Source of the DNA: Hydractinia symbiolongicarpus
Lineage: Eukaryota; Cnidaria; Hydrozoa; Anthoathecata; Hydractiniidae
DNA: 64,000 nucleotides
Assembly (NCBI RefSeq): GCF_029227915.1
Contig: NC_079880.1
Coordinates: 11,373,501 to 11,437,500, forward strand
Direction of reading: 5' to 3'
Under the pieces are notes generated by a model that was not told where the DNA came from, did no database searches, and saw only the letters and a program-made list of their open reading frames with translations. Below, piece after piece: positions 47,559-59,300 of this stretch (within the stretch, counting starts at the first letter, position 1; every line of letters begins with the position of its first letter). The translations under genes were made by a program, and so were the position numbers.

Positions 47559-50500
47559 ATGTCGAATTATTTAAACCAGGTAAAATCGGTATTTATCGGA
47601 GTATATGTAGACGTATTTGTTAAAAATGGTTGATCAGATTTGGTTTTATTTCAGGCAAATAATAGCTATTAGTTGCCGGGCAGATGCTGGCTAACCAAAT
47701 ATATCCGCTAAATTAGCTAACACTTCCTATTTTTGTTTTTAGAGTGGTAAGGAAAACTTGAATAATCCAGGTAACGGTTTTGTTACTTTGTGAATAGCTA
47801 ACCAGCTGTTTCATAAAAAAATGCTCTTGAAAGTTTGCTGTGGTCCAACAATTTTAGCTAGCTAGCTTTATATATTTATGTATTTTAGCAATTCCCTAAT
47901 TATTAGCTAGACAGGCACATGTAAGGCACTTATATCTAGCTAATATATTTCTAACTTGTGTTGTTCTAGCTAGTTATTTGTGTAAACACAGATTTCTGTG
48001 TATAGTCTGAAAATTTTGCACTAAACTTTCACTTGTGTTTTTCACTATTACTTTCTTTTTATTCCTTAGTTTTTGTTACTGACAGAATCCCAAAATCTTT
48101 CCATAATACTAAAAACGTAAGTATAAGCTAGCTATACATTTGTACAGCGCAAATTAGAGCTTTTAAACACTCTAGAACTGCCTTGGTGGTCCCTCCTGGA
48201 AACAGAATACAAATCCTTAAATACATAATTACTACTACTGTTTGAAACAATCATATTCAGTAATAATTATTGTATACATGTTTTTGTTTACTTAACAAAA
48301 TAATAACTTCTGTAAAAAAGAATGACAATAATTAAATAAGTTTAGCTATAAAAATATCACAATACAATTGCTTGTTAGGAAATAAGCCTTTACTTTATAT
48401 TTTTAGCTCACTTCTGACCCAATTGACTTGAATAAACAAGGATTAACAACGGCACAACCAGTGGCAGCACACATTGGCAACGGAATGCCGGAGCCTTACA
48501 TGTCACCTGGCTATTATGCTAATAATACTGGATTCCCGATGTCGTTTCCGAACTTTACTCAGCCTCAGTGGTCTACAGGCACTAACAATCCTCAGGCTGC
48601 TCCCCAGAACTTTGACCATACTGCAATGCAATATAGTACGTTAGGAGCAGCTCCAACTGCTCAACCAAATGCAGATGGTAGTCAGGCCCATCAGTATGTA
48701 GCTGCTGATCATTTGTTTAATCAAAACAATTCTGCTTACCAGAATGCATTCTCTGCCGGACCTTATATGAATGGTAATTGGTCTTATTTTAATAACCCAA
48801 GCTCTTTCTTTTTTCCAACTGGTACTGGAGACTTGAATTTAACTTGGGGTACAGCTGCAGCTGATAACCCAAACAATGCATTGTTTCAAGACTTGTATAA
48901 ACCTCCCCCACCTCCAACTGAGCAAGACAAAGGAAAAGTTGAGTCAATTAATGAACTTTCCACTGGATTTGAGAATGGTGAAGTCAAAACGGTAGAATCT
49001 GTAGAGCAATCATTTAATAGTATGAGTGTTAGTGCAAATGAGGATATTGATAAAAGTATTGATAATTCTATTACTTCAACTGCACCAAGTAGCTCTGTGG
49101 CAGCTCCATCCAAAGCTGTGGCTCCAGCTACTACTCCTGGACAATCTAATGCCCCTGCAAAGCCTGTATCATGGGCTGCCGTAGCTAGTCAACCTGCGAA
49201 AAGTAAACCCCCTACCAAAAAACCTCCAAAAACTACTGCACCTTCAGTGACAAGTAACAAGACAAATTATTCTTCCCAAAATGGAACTGCAACTGGCAAT
49301 AAGGGTAAGCAACAAAACCAATCTGGGGGTCGTTGGAACAATCGACAGCAATATCAGGGTGGGAATAATAGTAATAATACTGGAAGTGACGTTACTGCTG
49401 TTCCTAACGACAGCCATCTGGATATTAATAGATTGAAAGATAGTTCTCCTTTGTTGAAGAAACTCATGCAAAAGTATAATTTCAATCCAAGAGATTTTGC
49501 TATGGATTTTAAGAATGCCCGTTTCTTTATTATTAAGAGTTATAGTGAAGATGATATTTTTCGCTCAATCAAATACTCAAGTTGGACATCCACTGAACAT
49601 GGTAATCGGAGACTGAATGAAGCTTTTAAAGAACAGCAAAAAACTGGAGTTAAAACACCAATGTATTTGTTGTTCAGTGTCAATAGTAGTGGACATTTTT
49701 GTGGTGTTGCAGAAATGAAGTCTGAAGTGGACTTAAATGTTGAAACAGGTATTTGGGTGCAAGACAAATGGAAGGGACGATTTGACGTCAGATGGATTTA
49801 TGTAAAGGACGTGCCCAATAACACTCTACGTCATATTCGGCTAGAGAACAATGAAAACAAGCCTGTTACGAATTCACGTGACACCCAGGAAGTGCACCCG
49901 GACAAGGGCAAGCAAGTGTTGAAAATTATGCACAATTACAAGGCACAAACTTCCATATTTGATGATTTTTCTCACTATGAGAAAAGACAAGAAGAAGATG
50001 CAAGGATGAGGGTAAGTAATTCTTTTCATGTACTGCATTATTAATTTCTTTGTATGCAACTTCTGTAAACAAACATGGAACAATTAGTTCTAAAATATTT
50101 TTTCAAAATATTTAAAATAAAAGGTTTTGACTTCCGGTTTTTGTTGCAATACATTTTTTCTTCGGAAACATGCTTAACAAATGTTTCTTTACGAGAGCTT
50201 TCAATCACAACAGTGTTTCTTTTTTTCGGTTGTAAAATTATATGCTTGAAAAACTTTTCTAAATTAAATCACAAACTAATTTCACAAATTATTTGAGATG
50301 TATTTTTGATCTTTGTACAATTACACAGCATCGTTGTACCCCTGTGACTTTAAATTTTAAAACTTAAAACTGAATAAACTAAATGCACTTTCAAATTGTT
50401 GCGCTTTTGGTAATAGTGATAGCTAAAAATTTGTGTCATCCTTGACTGTTCTCGTTGTACCTATGTGGATGCTAGGGCCACTTTATGAGGTAAAGTGTTT

Positions 50501-53500
50501 AAGCTTATTTTTGCCATTTAGAGGAAAATATATATTTGTGAATAGAATGTTTTTCGTGCACACAAAAATAAGTTCTGCAAAAAATAATGATGGCATAAAA
50601 AAGTTAATGTTGTAAAATATATATCAACAAGTTATTTATACGTGTTTTAAAGGTTGCCTCCCGCTAAAAATCAAGTTGAGCTCATATGAAGCATCTTTGA
50701 AAGTTGCCTAGAAATCTTTTTATTTATTTTAAAAATCTGTATCCATTTTTGAGATATTTGTCTTAAAAAATTGTGACGTCATGAGTATGCATTGAGCATA
50801 ATTATGGTAACAAAATAAAAAAAATTATGTAAAATGTTCAAAACCCGTGAAAGGGAACAGCCAGGAAACATTTTTAACTCTATATGGCTTTTCAAAAATG
50901 TTAAATTAACTCCCTTGCAGAGCATACTCATGACATCATGCATAATTAGTTAATCTTCTTATGCCAAATTCTAAAGAACCAATCAAGAATTTAAAAAAAA
51001 ATATTCAAATTCAAAGACAACATTTCAAGCTCTTTCATATGAGCTCAACTTGATTTTTCACGGGAGGTAACCTTTAACATTGTTTTGCTTTTTGTCTTCA
51101 CAAATTTCAAGTATTTATTTTTGTAATTTAATGACATTTTTTTAAAACCAGACCAAATTTTGCAATGCGACTGAACTAATTTGTGCAAATTTCTTTTGCA
51201 TTTCTACAAGTTTTTTTTTAACATTGCATTAATTTTTAAACAACATGGCTAAATATTTTTGTTAACCACCAAATTCATTTCTTTCTTTTTTTCTTGACCA
51301 AATATTTTCCTAAAAAAATATTATTAGCAAAACCAAGAGGGTTGTCACCACAAATGTAAAAAGTTTGTAGAAGCAAGCAAATATTGTTGTTGCATAAAAT
51401 TTTATATAATTAAACAATTAAATAATTAAATTTGGTGAAGAAAATTTGAATGTATATTCCAGGTGAAAAATTATTTCCTGATATAAAAAGATACCCAGAG
51501 TTTTCTTATTTTTCCATGTGAGGACCCTGAAGATTGTTGAGGCCTAAATCATAGTAATATATTCATTTTCAGTCTGTAATCATACCTTTTTACAAAATAA
51601 TTCATTTTTATTTTATTAGTATTAGTTTGATTCGCAACCCTTTTGTTTCCATAAATAAATACACTAAGGCTGAAGTTTTAATATTTTTTATTATTCAGGG
51701 TTCCTATGCCTCCTAAATATCCTAAAAAATCCTAAAAAAACTTCCTGATTTTTTGCAAATACTTCTAAAAATCTCCTACATTTATAACTTATTAATCTAA
51801 CTAAATCTTCTGTCTGAAATTCTGTTTCCTGGGACTTACTCCTAAATATCCTAAAAAAGTTACTTGCAAAATGAGTGGGAACCCTGTTTTTGCTTTATTT
51901 TCTTTTTGTTACTCCAAATATAGTGTAAAAAATCAACGAATCAATAACGACTCAACAAATTTAAATATTTAATGACATTCTCATGGATAATTTATAAGAA
52001 AAAACCAGTGTGATCAAGTACTGTTATTAATTTATTTAATGTAGCGACTTAAAAAATCAGTATCATCTAAAAAACACCACCTAGACAAAAGATAAAAACA
52101 TAAAACAGCATTGTACTCATGTTAAAAAAAATTGTTACCCTTTGCAACTGAGGTGAAGGTTGATAAAAGCAGCCATGTTGTTTAAAAAATGTGCAAAACA
52201 CCTAACCAAGCTCGTTTTCTTTATATAAAGGAGACGTTTTAATTTATGGTTATGCAAAATATTTTTTGTGTGTGCAAAGTATGTGTTTGCCAACATAAAC
52301 AAGACGTATAATATACGTAAACTAGCTCGCCAACAAAGTTTAGAAAACGACATATTTTGCTATTCGGATAGGCAATAATATTGATAGAAAATGCCCCGAA
52401 ATTTCAATTTTTGTTAGGTCAGTCTGGAGTAAACTGACTGACAGGAACCCTCCCCCCCCCCACAAAAAAACAAACAACAACAAAAAACGGGGTATAAGAA
52501 AGTCACTCAGTGAGAAAAAGCAAAATAAAGAAAAATAATATACGATCTTAATTGTTCGAAAAAGGAAATAGCTTTAATTAAAAAAACCATATTACTAGAA
52601 AAAAGAAAAAATGCAGCCTTTCATTCATTGTTTAAAGTTAACATTTCAATGTCACTATTATGTTCAGCATACTTTTTTTGTTAACTTTGCCAAATTCTGT
52701 CGAAAATAAAGTAGTTTTTATTTTCGGATCAATTTTGTCCTAAAATGACATTTAGGTGACAAAAATTATGATGTCACTAATTTGTTCGGCATAATTTTTT
52801 TGTTAACTTTGTCAAATTTTGTCGAAAACAAATAACAATTTTGGCCGATGACTTCTAAGTACTTAGAGAGTTTAGGTATGAAGTTTAAATTTGTGACGTT
52901 GCAATTGACCATTTGGTTAGTTAGTTACGAGTTGGAAACACATCTTCGCAGGCAAAATAGTAAAAAGAAAGAAAAAGTAAAATTAGTTACCAAGATGAGA
53001 TTCGAACACACGACTACTCCCGTGTCGGTGCTCAGAGGGGCAAAAATTTCCATTTTGGGACGGACACCTGTATTTGAATGCCCTAGCATCTGCGAGCTAG
53101 TGTAATAAAATTTTCAACAAAAATGTAATGGGAAAAGCTGTAAGAAACTTCTATTTAATTTCGCGACGGCAGAGCAACGTAATTTTGCCAAAAATAATAT
53201 TTGCGCGAACTTAGTACAAAATAGCGGCTTTTAGAAATTTTCGGATAATATCAAACACGAGAAACCATACTGAATTCGATGTTTTTATTTCTTTTTTTTT
53301 ATTATTTGCTTGAGGCTATGTGCAAAAGAACCATGAAATACTATTACAGAAAATTATAACAAAAACCTTGGTAAAACAGGTAAAGTCAAAAAAAACGTCT
53401 GATGACCAATTTTTTGGTAGTTTTTCCCTACGTAAAAAATTAAATAAGACTTGAATAGATGCACCTAAATTATCCTGTTTGTGTTCCCATACATGCGGTA

Positions 53501-53609
53501 ACACATTTTCTCAAAAGCCAAACAGTGGTTGTTGATGTGTTATTTCCCTGAAAGTAATCACGTTCCTTTTTCTTTTTAGAGCAAGAAAATGCCGGAGCCG
53601 AATTTGTAA
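47559..53609 (+). CDS. YTHDF: YTH domain family m6A reader (YTHDF)
   Basis: Five exons join in phase: 47559-47579, 47743-47770, 48070-48116, 48407-50011 and 53580-53609 (576 aa). Exon 4 carries nearly everything: a Gln/Asn/Pro-rich disordered region with [11 protein letters not shown], then a YTH domain from about 395 to 550. The aromatic cage that holds N6-methyladenosine is complete: W425 ([11 protein letters not shown]), W482 and W487 ([12 protein letters not shown]), matching W432/W486/W491 of human YTHDF2. The long identical stretch after it ([18 protein letters not shown]) places it in YTHDF, not YTHDC. YTHDF proteins bind m6A in cytoplasmic mRNA and recruit decay or translation factors. 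Exon 1 has only seven codons (MSNYLNQ); the frame is open upstream, so a start at 47550 or 47388 is possible. A poly(A) signal AATAAA is at 53918. Confidence 0.93.
50651..51073. mobile_element. TTAA-flanked MITE with long TIRs (Kolobok-like), YTHDF intron 4
   Basis: The 40-bp ends are inverted repeats with few mismatches: AGGTTGCCTCCCG...AATCAAGTTGAGCTCATATG at the left against the same sequence reversed at 51034-51073. TTAA lies on both sides (50647-50650 and 51074-51077). No transposase ORF. TTAA plus an AGG start suits Kolobok. Confidence 0.85.
52299..52447. repeat. Dispersed repeat, copy 2
   Basis: Shortened copy of the block at 21068-21306, with the same two ends and the CATATTTTGCTATTCGGATA core. 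Lies in YTHDF intron 4. Confidence 0.65.
52651..52831. repeat. Two-copy direct repeat, YTHDF intron 4
   Basis: A 60-bp segment (GTCACTATTATGTTCAGCAT ... GTCGAAAA) occurs at 52651 and again, slightly diverged, at 52773. Confidence 0.75.
52994..53012 (-). other. Possible tRNA-like B box
   Basis: On the minus strand GTGTTCGAATCTC fits a B box, with a possible tRNA-like arm region before it. No acceptable A box was found. It may be a SINE fragment. Confidence 0.25.
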
Positions 53610-54635
53610 AATTTATTGTTGCAATTCTTCTTCGTGGAAAGTTAATATTTTGAATTGATTTATTTGGGTATTTCTTTATATCACTTTATAAAATTATAAT
53701 CAGAATTTATGTCCCCTGTTTCTGTTTATTCTCTCATAAGTTTTGTTCAGTTTTTTTTTTCTTTTTTTTTGCAGTCTTAACGAGTGCGTCGTATTTCTTG
53801 GAGAAAATGTTCCGATGAAATTGCTTCGTGTGTCAAGATTAAAAGAGATATTTCAATTTTTGTTTCTTCCCCCTGCAGCTCCGGTCAATGTATTTTTCAT
53901 CCTTCAAAAAAATATGCAATAAACATGATGTCAAAAGTTTCTGTGGACTTCCTACCATGTAGGCTTTAAGTATATTGATGATATTCCGAATTTCCTAATT
54001 ACGCCAAACTCAATTAAAAATGGTCGATACTAAAAATGATTCTTATCCCAAATTCCTTAACAAAAGGTAGAAAAAATTACCTGCTCGTTAAGTGCCTCAA
54101 TTCCGAGCTAAAAGTAATACGGTCAAACCCTTTGTATAGCCGAGAATGGCCTCGTTTTTAAAAATAATTATTTTCTTTAAATCTAAATAAAATTCAATAT
54201 TATTGCTCTAAAAACTTCATTTTTGTCAAGATAATTTAACATTCTATCTGAATATCCTTATTTGAAGAGCACAGAATCATAAAATTTTGGAAGGCGTCAT
54301 AATTATCATAATTTGTGAAATTCTGTAAATGTGTATTTTCGCGGATTTTAGCTGAGTTCGCAAAAGTATGTTTCGCGATGCGATATACAATTCGCAAAAT
54401 TTGGGCATCAGTAATTAATAAATTTAAATTTACACTAGAAAATAAAACGCAGTCGGTGTCGTGTGTTGACCAAGAATAACAGCCAGTTCTTATTTTAGAG
54501 TCGTTTTTAGCCCGCTTCGTGCCTGAGCATTCTTTTTTCTATTTTTGGATATGAGAGAATTGGGTGCTTTTGTTGATGCAATTCAAAATTGTTAAGCCAT
54601 TTTTTCCCTCTTTAAAGTTGTTTCCTGAATACTGT

Positions 54636-54832
54636 GGAATCTCTCTTAGCGGACATGGTCCAAGCGGATACCTCTATATAATAATATGCCTTATTTCCTT
54701 GATTTGAAGGGGATAGAACAAAGACAAAACGTATATAAAAGTGATTTTTGGATACAATCTCCATAGAGCGGACACCTCTATAAGACGGACACTTTTTTGC
54801 ACCAAGGGTGTCCGCTTTAGAGAGACTCCATA
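54636..54832. mobile_element. MITE with AATCTCTCTTAGCGGACA termini (pogo/Tigger-like)
   Basis: TGGAATCTCTCTTAGCGGAC at the left is inverted, with slight changes, as GTCCGCTTTAGAGAGACTCC at the right. The interior repeats the GCGGACACCTCTATAA motif in both halves. TIRs of this type occur in pogo/Tigger-group elements; that is inference. Confidence 0.65.
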
Positions 54833-55063
54833 ACATGTTTACCTATAAATTTCGCGTGTCTACGATTTAAAAAGTGCTCCTTTTCTCGAATAAGGCTTCT
54901 GTAAGAAAAGAGACAAATTTGTAGAAATGAGTACGGTCAATCTGGTTCAGTAACAAAGCGCATTGGTTTTAATACCAAGAGTGGTATTGAAATTGAAAAG
55001 CTCATCCCTTAACTTTAGGTAAATTAATACTTCATATGCGAATTACCGAATAATTTATTATCT

Positions 55064-55253
55064 TAGGTTTTAGCCTTTCGCGCAAAAATGAATCTAATTG
55101 AATTCGAGAAAGTTTAAATTTAGATCTATTACATTCAACTAAAGTTAATTTTAATTGTAGGTTTTAGCCTTTCGCGCAAAAATGAATCTAATTGAATTCG
55201 AGAAAGTTTAAATTTAGATCTATTACATTCAACTAAAGTTAATTTTAATTGTA
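55064..55253. repeat. Perfect 94-bp tandem duplication
   Basis: The segment from TAGGTTTTAGCCTTTCGCGC (55064) to TTAATTTTAATTG is repeated from 55158 with no difference that I can see, so it is recent, or an assembly artefact. Confidence 0.85.
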
Positions 55254-56390
55254 TTTTTGTTTATTTTTCTCACTTTTATTTGAATAACAAATGACACAAT
55301 AACAACTCACCAAAGAAAAACACTATTGCTCAAACTTCCTGCACAAGTCTATGGTTTTAAGTTTTCAAAGAAACGTATCAAGAGCGAGAAGACTCCTTTT
55401 AAGTAAGTTCCACCGTGTTCAGAAGACACAACATTAAAACCAATATCGAGTTGTGCCGAACCGGGACGCATCGCACAAATCCCCAGAATTTGACGTTTGT
55501 TCTGGCAACGCCTGGCTCCACATTATTACACTGAATGTCAGGTTGAGCCGGGATGGAGCATGCGCTACTTCTTTAGAAAAACGTGTGCCGAACCGAGACG
55601 TGCTAAATATGTCACGAGTTCATCTCCGCACGGCGTATAAAGTGGGCTTATGAAATATATCCTGGCAATCTTGTTCCTTTGGACTCTCACCCTGAAATAC
55701 GCATAACCTCGATCAAAAAAATACTTTTTTGTGAATCATTCTTTTCTGTTTAGAACCGCAACAGGACATAGTTGATAGAGTGCGTTTAAAGTAGCGCATG
55801 TAAATATACAATTTTCGGAACTTATCTACACGAAGTGCATTCGAAACTTCATTTTCATCAGTGTTACCATTTACGTGTCCATGTGAACTTAGCCAATCGC
55901 GTTTTCTTATACTTTTTCCTCTGTAACTTAAGCTCTACCCATAGTAGTGACGAGCTGTCGAACAGCCTGGAGCGAGGCTGCCATTTTTTACAATATTTTC
56001 TAAACACTAGTAAAACATTACATCTCCACAAGCTATGGTCCACTTAGCGGAGATTGGATACATATCGAGCAAAAGTAGCCTTAGTTATCCAGGATTATAA
56101 ACTGAGCTTTACAATCACAACTTCGTGCTTAGTCTTTTTTCTCATTTAATTGAACGAAGCATCCTCTCCTATTTTTCTTCTTCCCATTGTTTCAACGCTG
56201 TCTATCATTTATGTTTAATCAACTTTTCGCGTTTAAGATCGCGGGAACTTTTTCTTGAAAACATCTTCAGTTAAAGAGAACTGGGTATGAAGTTTAGTAA
56301 AAGTTGTGCTACTTGGATTGAGTTTTAACTTCAACATAACATGGCACTGCAAATGCCAACTTCACATACGCATAACTTCATGTTATATGT

Positions 56391-59300
56391 TCAATGAGTA
56401 CCATCGTTGTTAGGTTCTTCTAAAGTTTCGTCTTTTGTTAAATTTACTCCGTGCTGGCGAAGTAAAAGCCGCAGCAAGTCGTTCGTTTCGGCAACTTTAC
56501 TGTTTAAAGTGTTGATCTAAAAATACATAAGTTGGGTTAACTTCAATGGCTAAAAATGACAAGTAAGAAATGTCGTTTATAAATGATAGAACGGTCATGA
56601 ATGTCATTTTGCCTAACCTTGACTAAACATGTCCAACCTTGTCTAACCTTATAGCTATAAACTTATCTTTACACAACAATAAAATTCCAGCGGCACCAAA
56701 GATAAGTTTGGCTTTTCTCCGCGTATAATATGCTTACAAGCCTGTAGCCGCCAACCGTCAGCATTACAGGCGCGGACGAGATCTATGAAGGAGATCGTCT
56801 GTTTGGTAAAGAGATACTCAACCTCGTCCATATATGGTTAGTCTGCAAAAAACAATCTTGGGAACAAAACAAGAAAAGTGTTGTATTACCTCTTTCTCAA
56901 GATGCTTTACTTTCTTTCCGTTTTCTGCAGTTTGCATAGCTAAAAACAAAATCAAAAATAAAATGTATAACGATGGCTTGCAGCGTGCTCTATAAACAAA
57001 AAAGTAAAAAAAAAAATTTGCACGAGCCTGTTATATGACACGGCCTTTCCACTCTTAACGACAGTTTTGCCGTTTGCCGACACATGTTCTATCTCACACA
57101 AAAAGAAACCATTTGCACAAAAACAAATTTTGAAAGCGAATAAAATTGACTCGTTTAATCACAATGTACCTGTTTGCTCGGTGCAAGCTTCAAACCTAAA
57201 AAGTAAAAGAAATAATTAATGTAATAATTCGGGAAAGTGAGGCATAAAAAATCCAGATCTTTAAAATTAACTGTTGTGACTAATCTCGTCGCCAGGGCTT
57301 TTTAGGTCCCAATTGTAAAAAACCTAAAAATCTCTGGGGATGAGGTTGTGTTGTAACAACAGACTTTTGTAAAAACTAACTGAAAAGTAACAAAGAAAAA
57401 GTGTACTAAAAAACGTTAATGTGAAACTGTAACACTCGTTTCCAGGGCTCCATGTGGAATTAAAAAGGGTAATAAAGAGTAAAGATTTTTCTTTAGAAAG
57501 CGTCCAATCTTTCTAATAGTGTATGTTTTAACTTTTGATTGACTTTGACATACAAAGGTATTTTTAATATTTCATAAAAGTTTGCCCACACAACGTTTCT
57601 TTCATTTTTTATTCACAATCTTAAAGTCTTAGAAGCGAGGTTGTCTTTTCAATTTAGCAGTAGTTAACTCACTTGTCTTTTACATCACGAAGTTTGGCGA
57701 ACATTTCAATCTGCGACGAAGCAAACTGATCTAGCACATCACGCTCATCGTACGGTCGGCGAGCTTGCTACAATAAAAATTAGTTTTGACCTAAGATATT
57801 GACATCAAGCTATCAAAAAAGGTTAAAAGGCAGTGGGGACGACATTGCAGATCTTGAACATGTTTACCATCGTAAACATGATAAAGCAATTTTGTCTCCA
57901 GACTTGCCAATGTTTACAAATGTTAAAAAGTTTGCGGCTTTTTTGCACATGCGCAAGCATTTCTATAGGTAAAAAATATAAACAGCAGGACACAGTAATC
58001 AAAGAAATCTATCCAAAAAGAAAAACTCGGTTAGAGTTAGTGAAATTTTTAGGAAGAATTAGAAGAATATATTAAAATTTAATTTCAGTTCTTCACAATG
58101 AATCTTTAATCTTCATTAATAGCCCTTTTACTCTGTATAAGTTCTGCTTTTTTTACCTACACAAAAGTGCGCGCATGCCCTTTTTTTGAAATCAAAACAA
58201 CTATGTCACGCGGGAAGTGGTCTGTAGGTGTGACAAAGCTACACAAAGCCAATAATTTACTTACACGAAATTTTTTGGCTGATGAAATACACTTTAACAG
58301 ACGAATAAACCTCAAGGCTTTTTTCTCAGCGTTCGTTAACCTAAAAGAAAGTTTATAAAGTAAAAGTCTGTATTTTTTTTTCGGTAAGATATTGTATTAA
58401 ATTGTGGAGGTTAGATTTCTCAAAAAAAAGGAAATTAACAATAATATTCGTCGAACGAAAACAAATTGGATATTCACCCCGGCAAACCTATTCAAAATCC
58501 CCAGACCTACTCTGGTGTTACTATTATGCCTTGAATGAACTCCCTGGTCATTAGGAGAGGGAGGGGAGGGAAAAGAGTGTTTAAAAGGGAGGGATGTGTT
58601 TTTTAATAAAATTTGTAATTTTTCTTCTCTCTTGCGTAATTTTTACAACTTATCTTTCACTACACATTACTATATATATCGACATGACTATGCTTGCAGT
58701 TTATGCATTTCTCTGAAGAGGTCAGACTTATACATCACGAAAAATTTTCATTCAAATTTTACGAAAAATCTTTTGTTTGTGTTTTTTCGTTTCAACATAA
58801 ATATAGTTTAGTTTTCAGCAAAAATCATCCTGATACATTCTAAGAACAGTTAAGATAAAGAAATCTAAGAATGGTGTCTGGTGTAAAAATCACGCCTGCT
58901 GTTGTTTAAGCAGTCAACTTCAACTATATTTTGTGTGGACAACTTACAGACAGACAATTTTTTTGTTGGGAGAATGCTTCAATAAAACTTGAGGAAAGGC
59001 ATTTTTACATCAATAAATAGGATAGAAGTTTATATGAATTAAGCATACCCTAAAATCCTTATAACTATTCAAGCGAAACTCATGATGACCATATTGTTAG
59101 AATATTCTTAATTTTTTGTCTAATTTCATCTTTGATTATTCTCATGGATTATACTCTTCAAAAAAACATGCTTTTTCGTTTTGTTATATATATGGCATTT
59201 TAACTATGAAAATTTATATCTTATACATTTTTTATTTATATATAACCATATGCCATAGTGTATGTTACGTCAAGCCTCAATGTGCTTGCTTATACCATTT

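Larger units (their letters stand above)
53610..56390. other. YTHDF-KCNQ intergenic region
   Basis: The two genes converge here (3' end to 3' end). The region holds the YTHDF 3' UTR with AATAAA at 53918, one MITE at about 54636-54832, a perfect 94-bp duplication, and the KCNQ 3' UTR. No further gene was found. Confidence 0.6.

Noticed and set aside
47388..47633. 81-codon ORF as a separate gene
   Set aside because: It overlaps in frame with the YTHDF first exon and is better explained as 5' UTR plus exon plus intron read-through.
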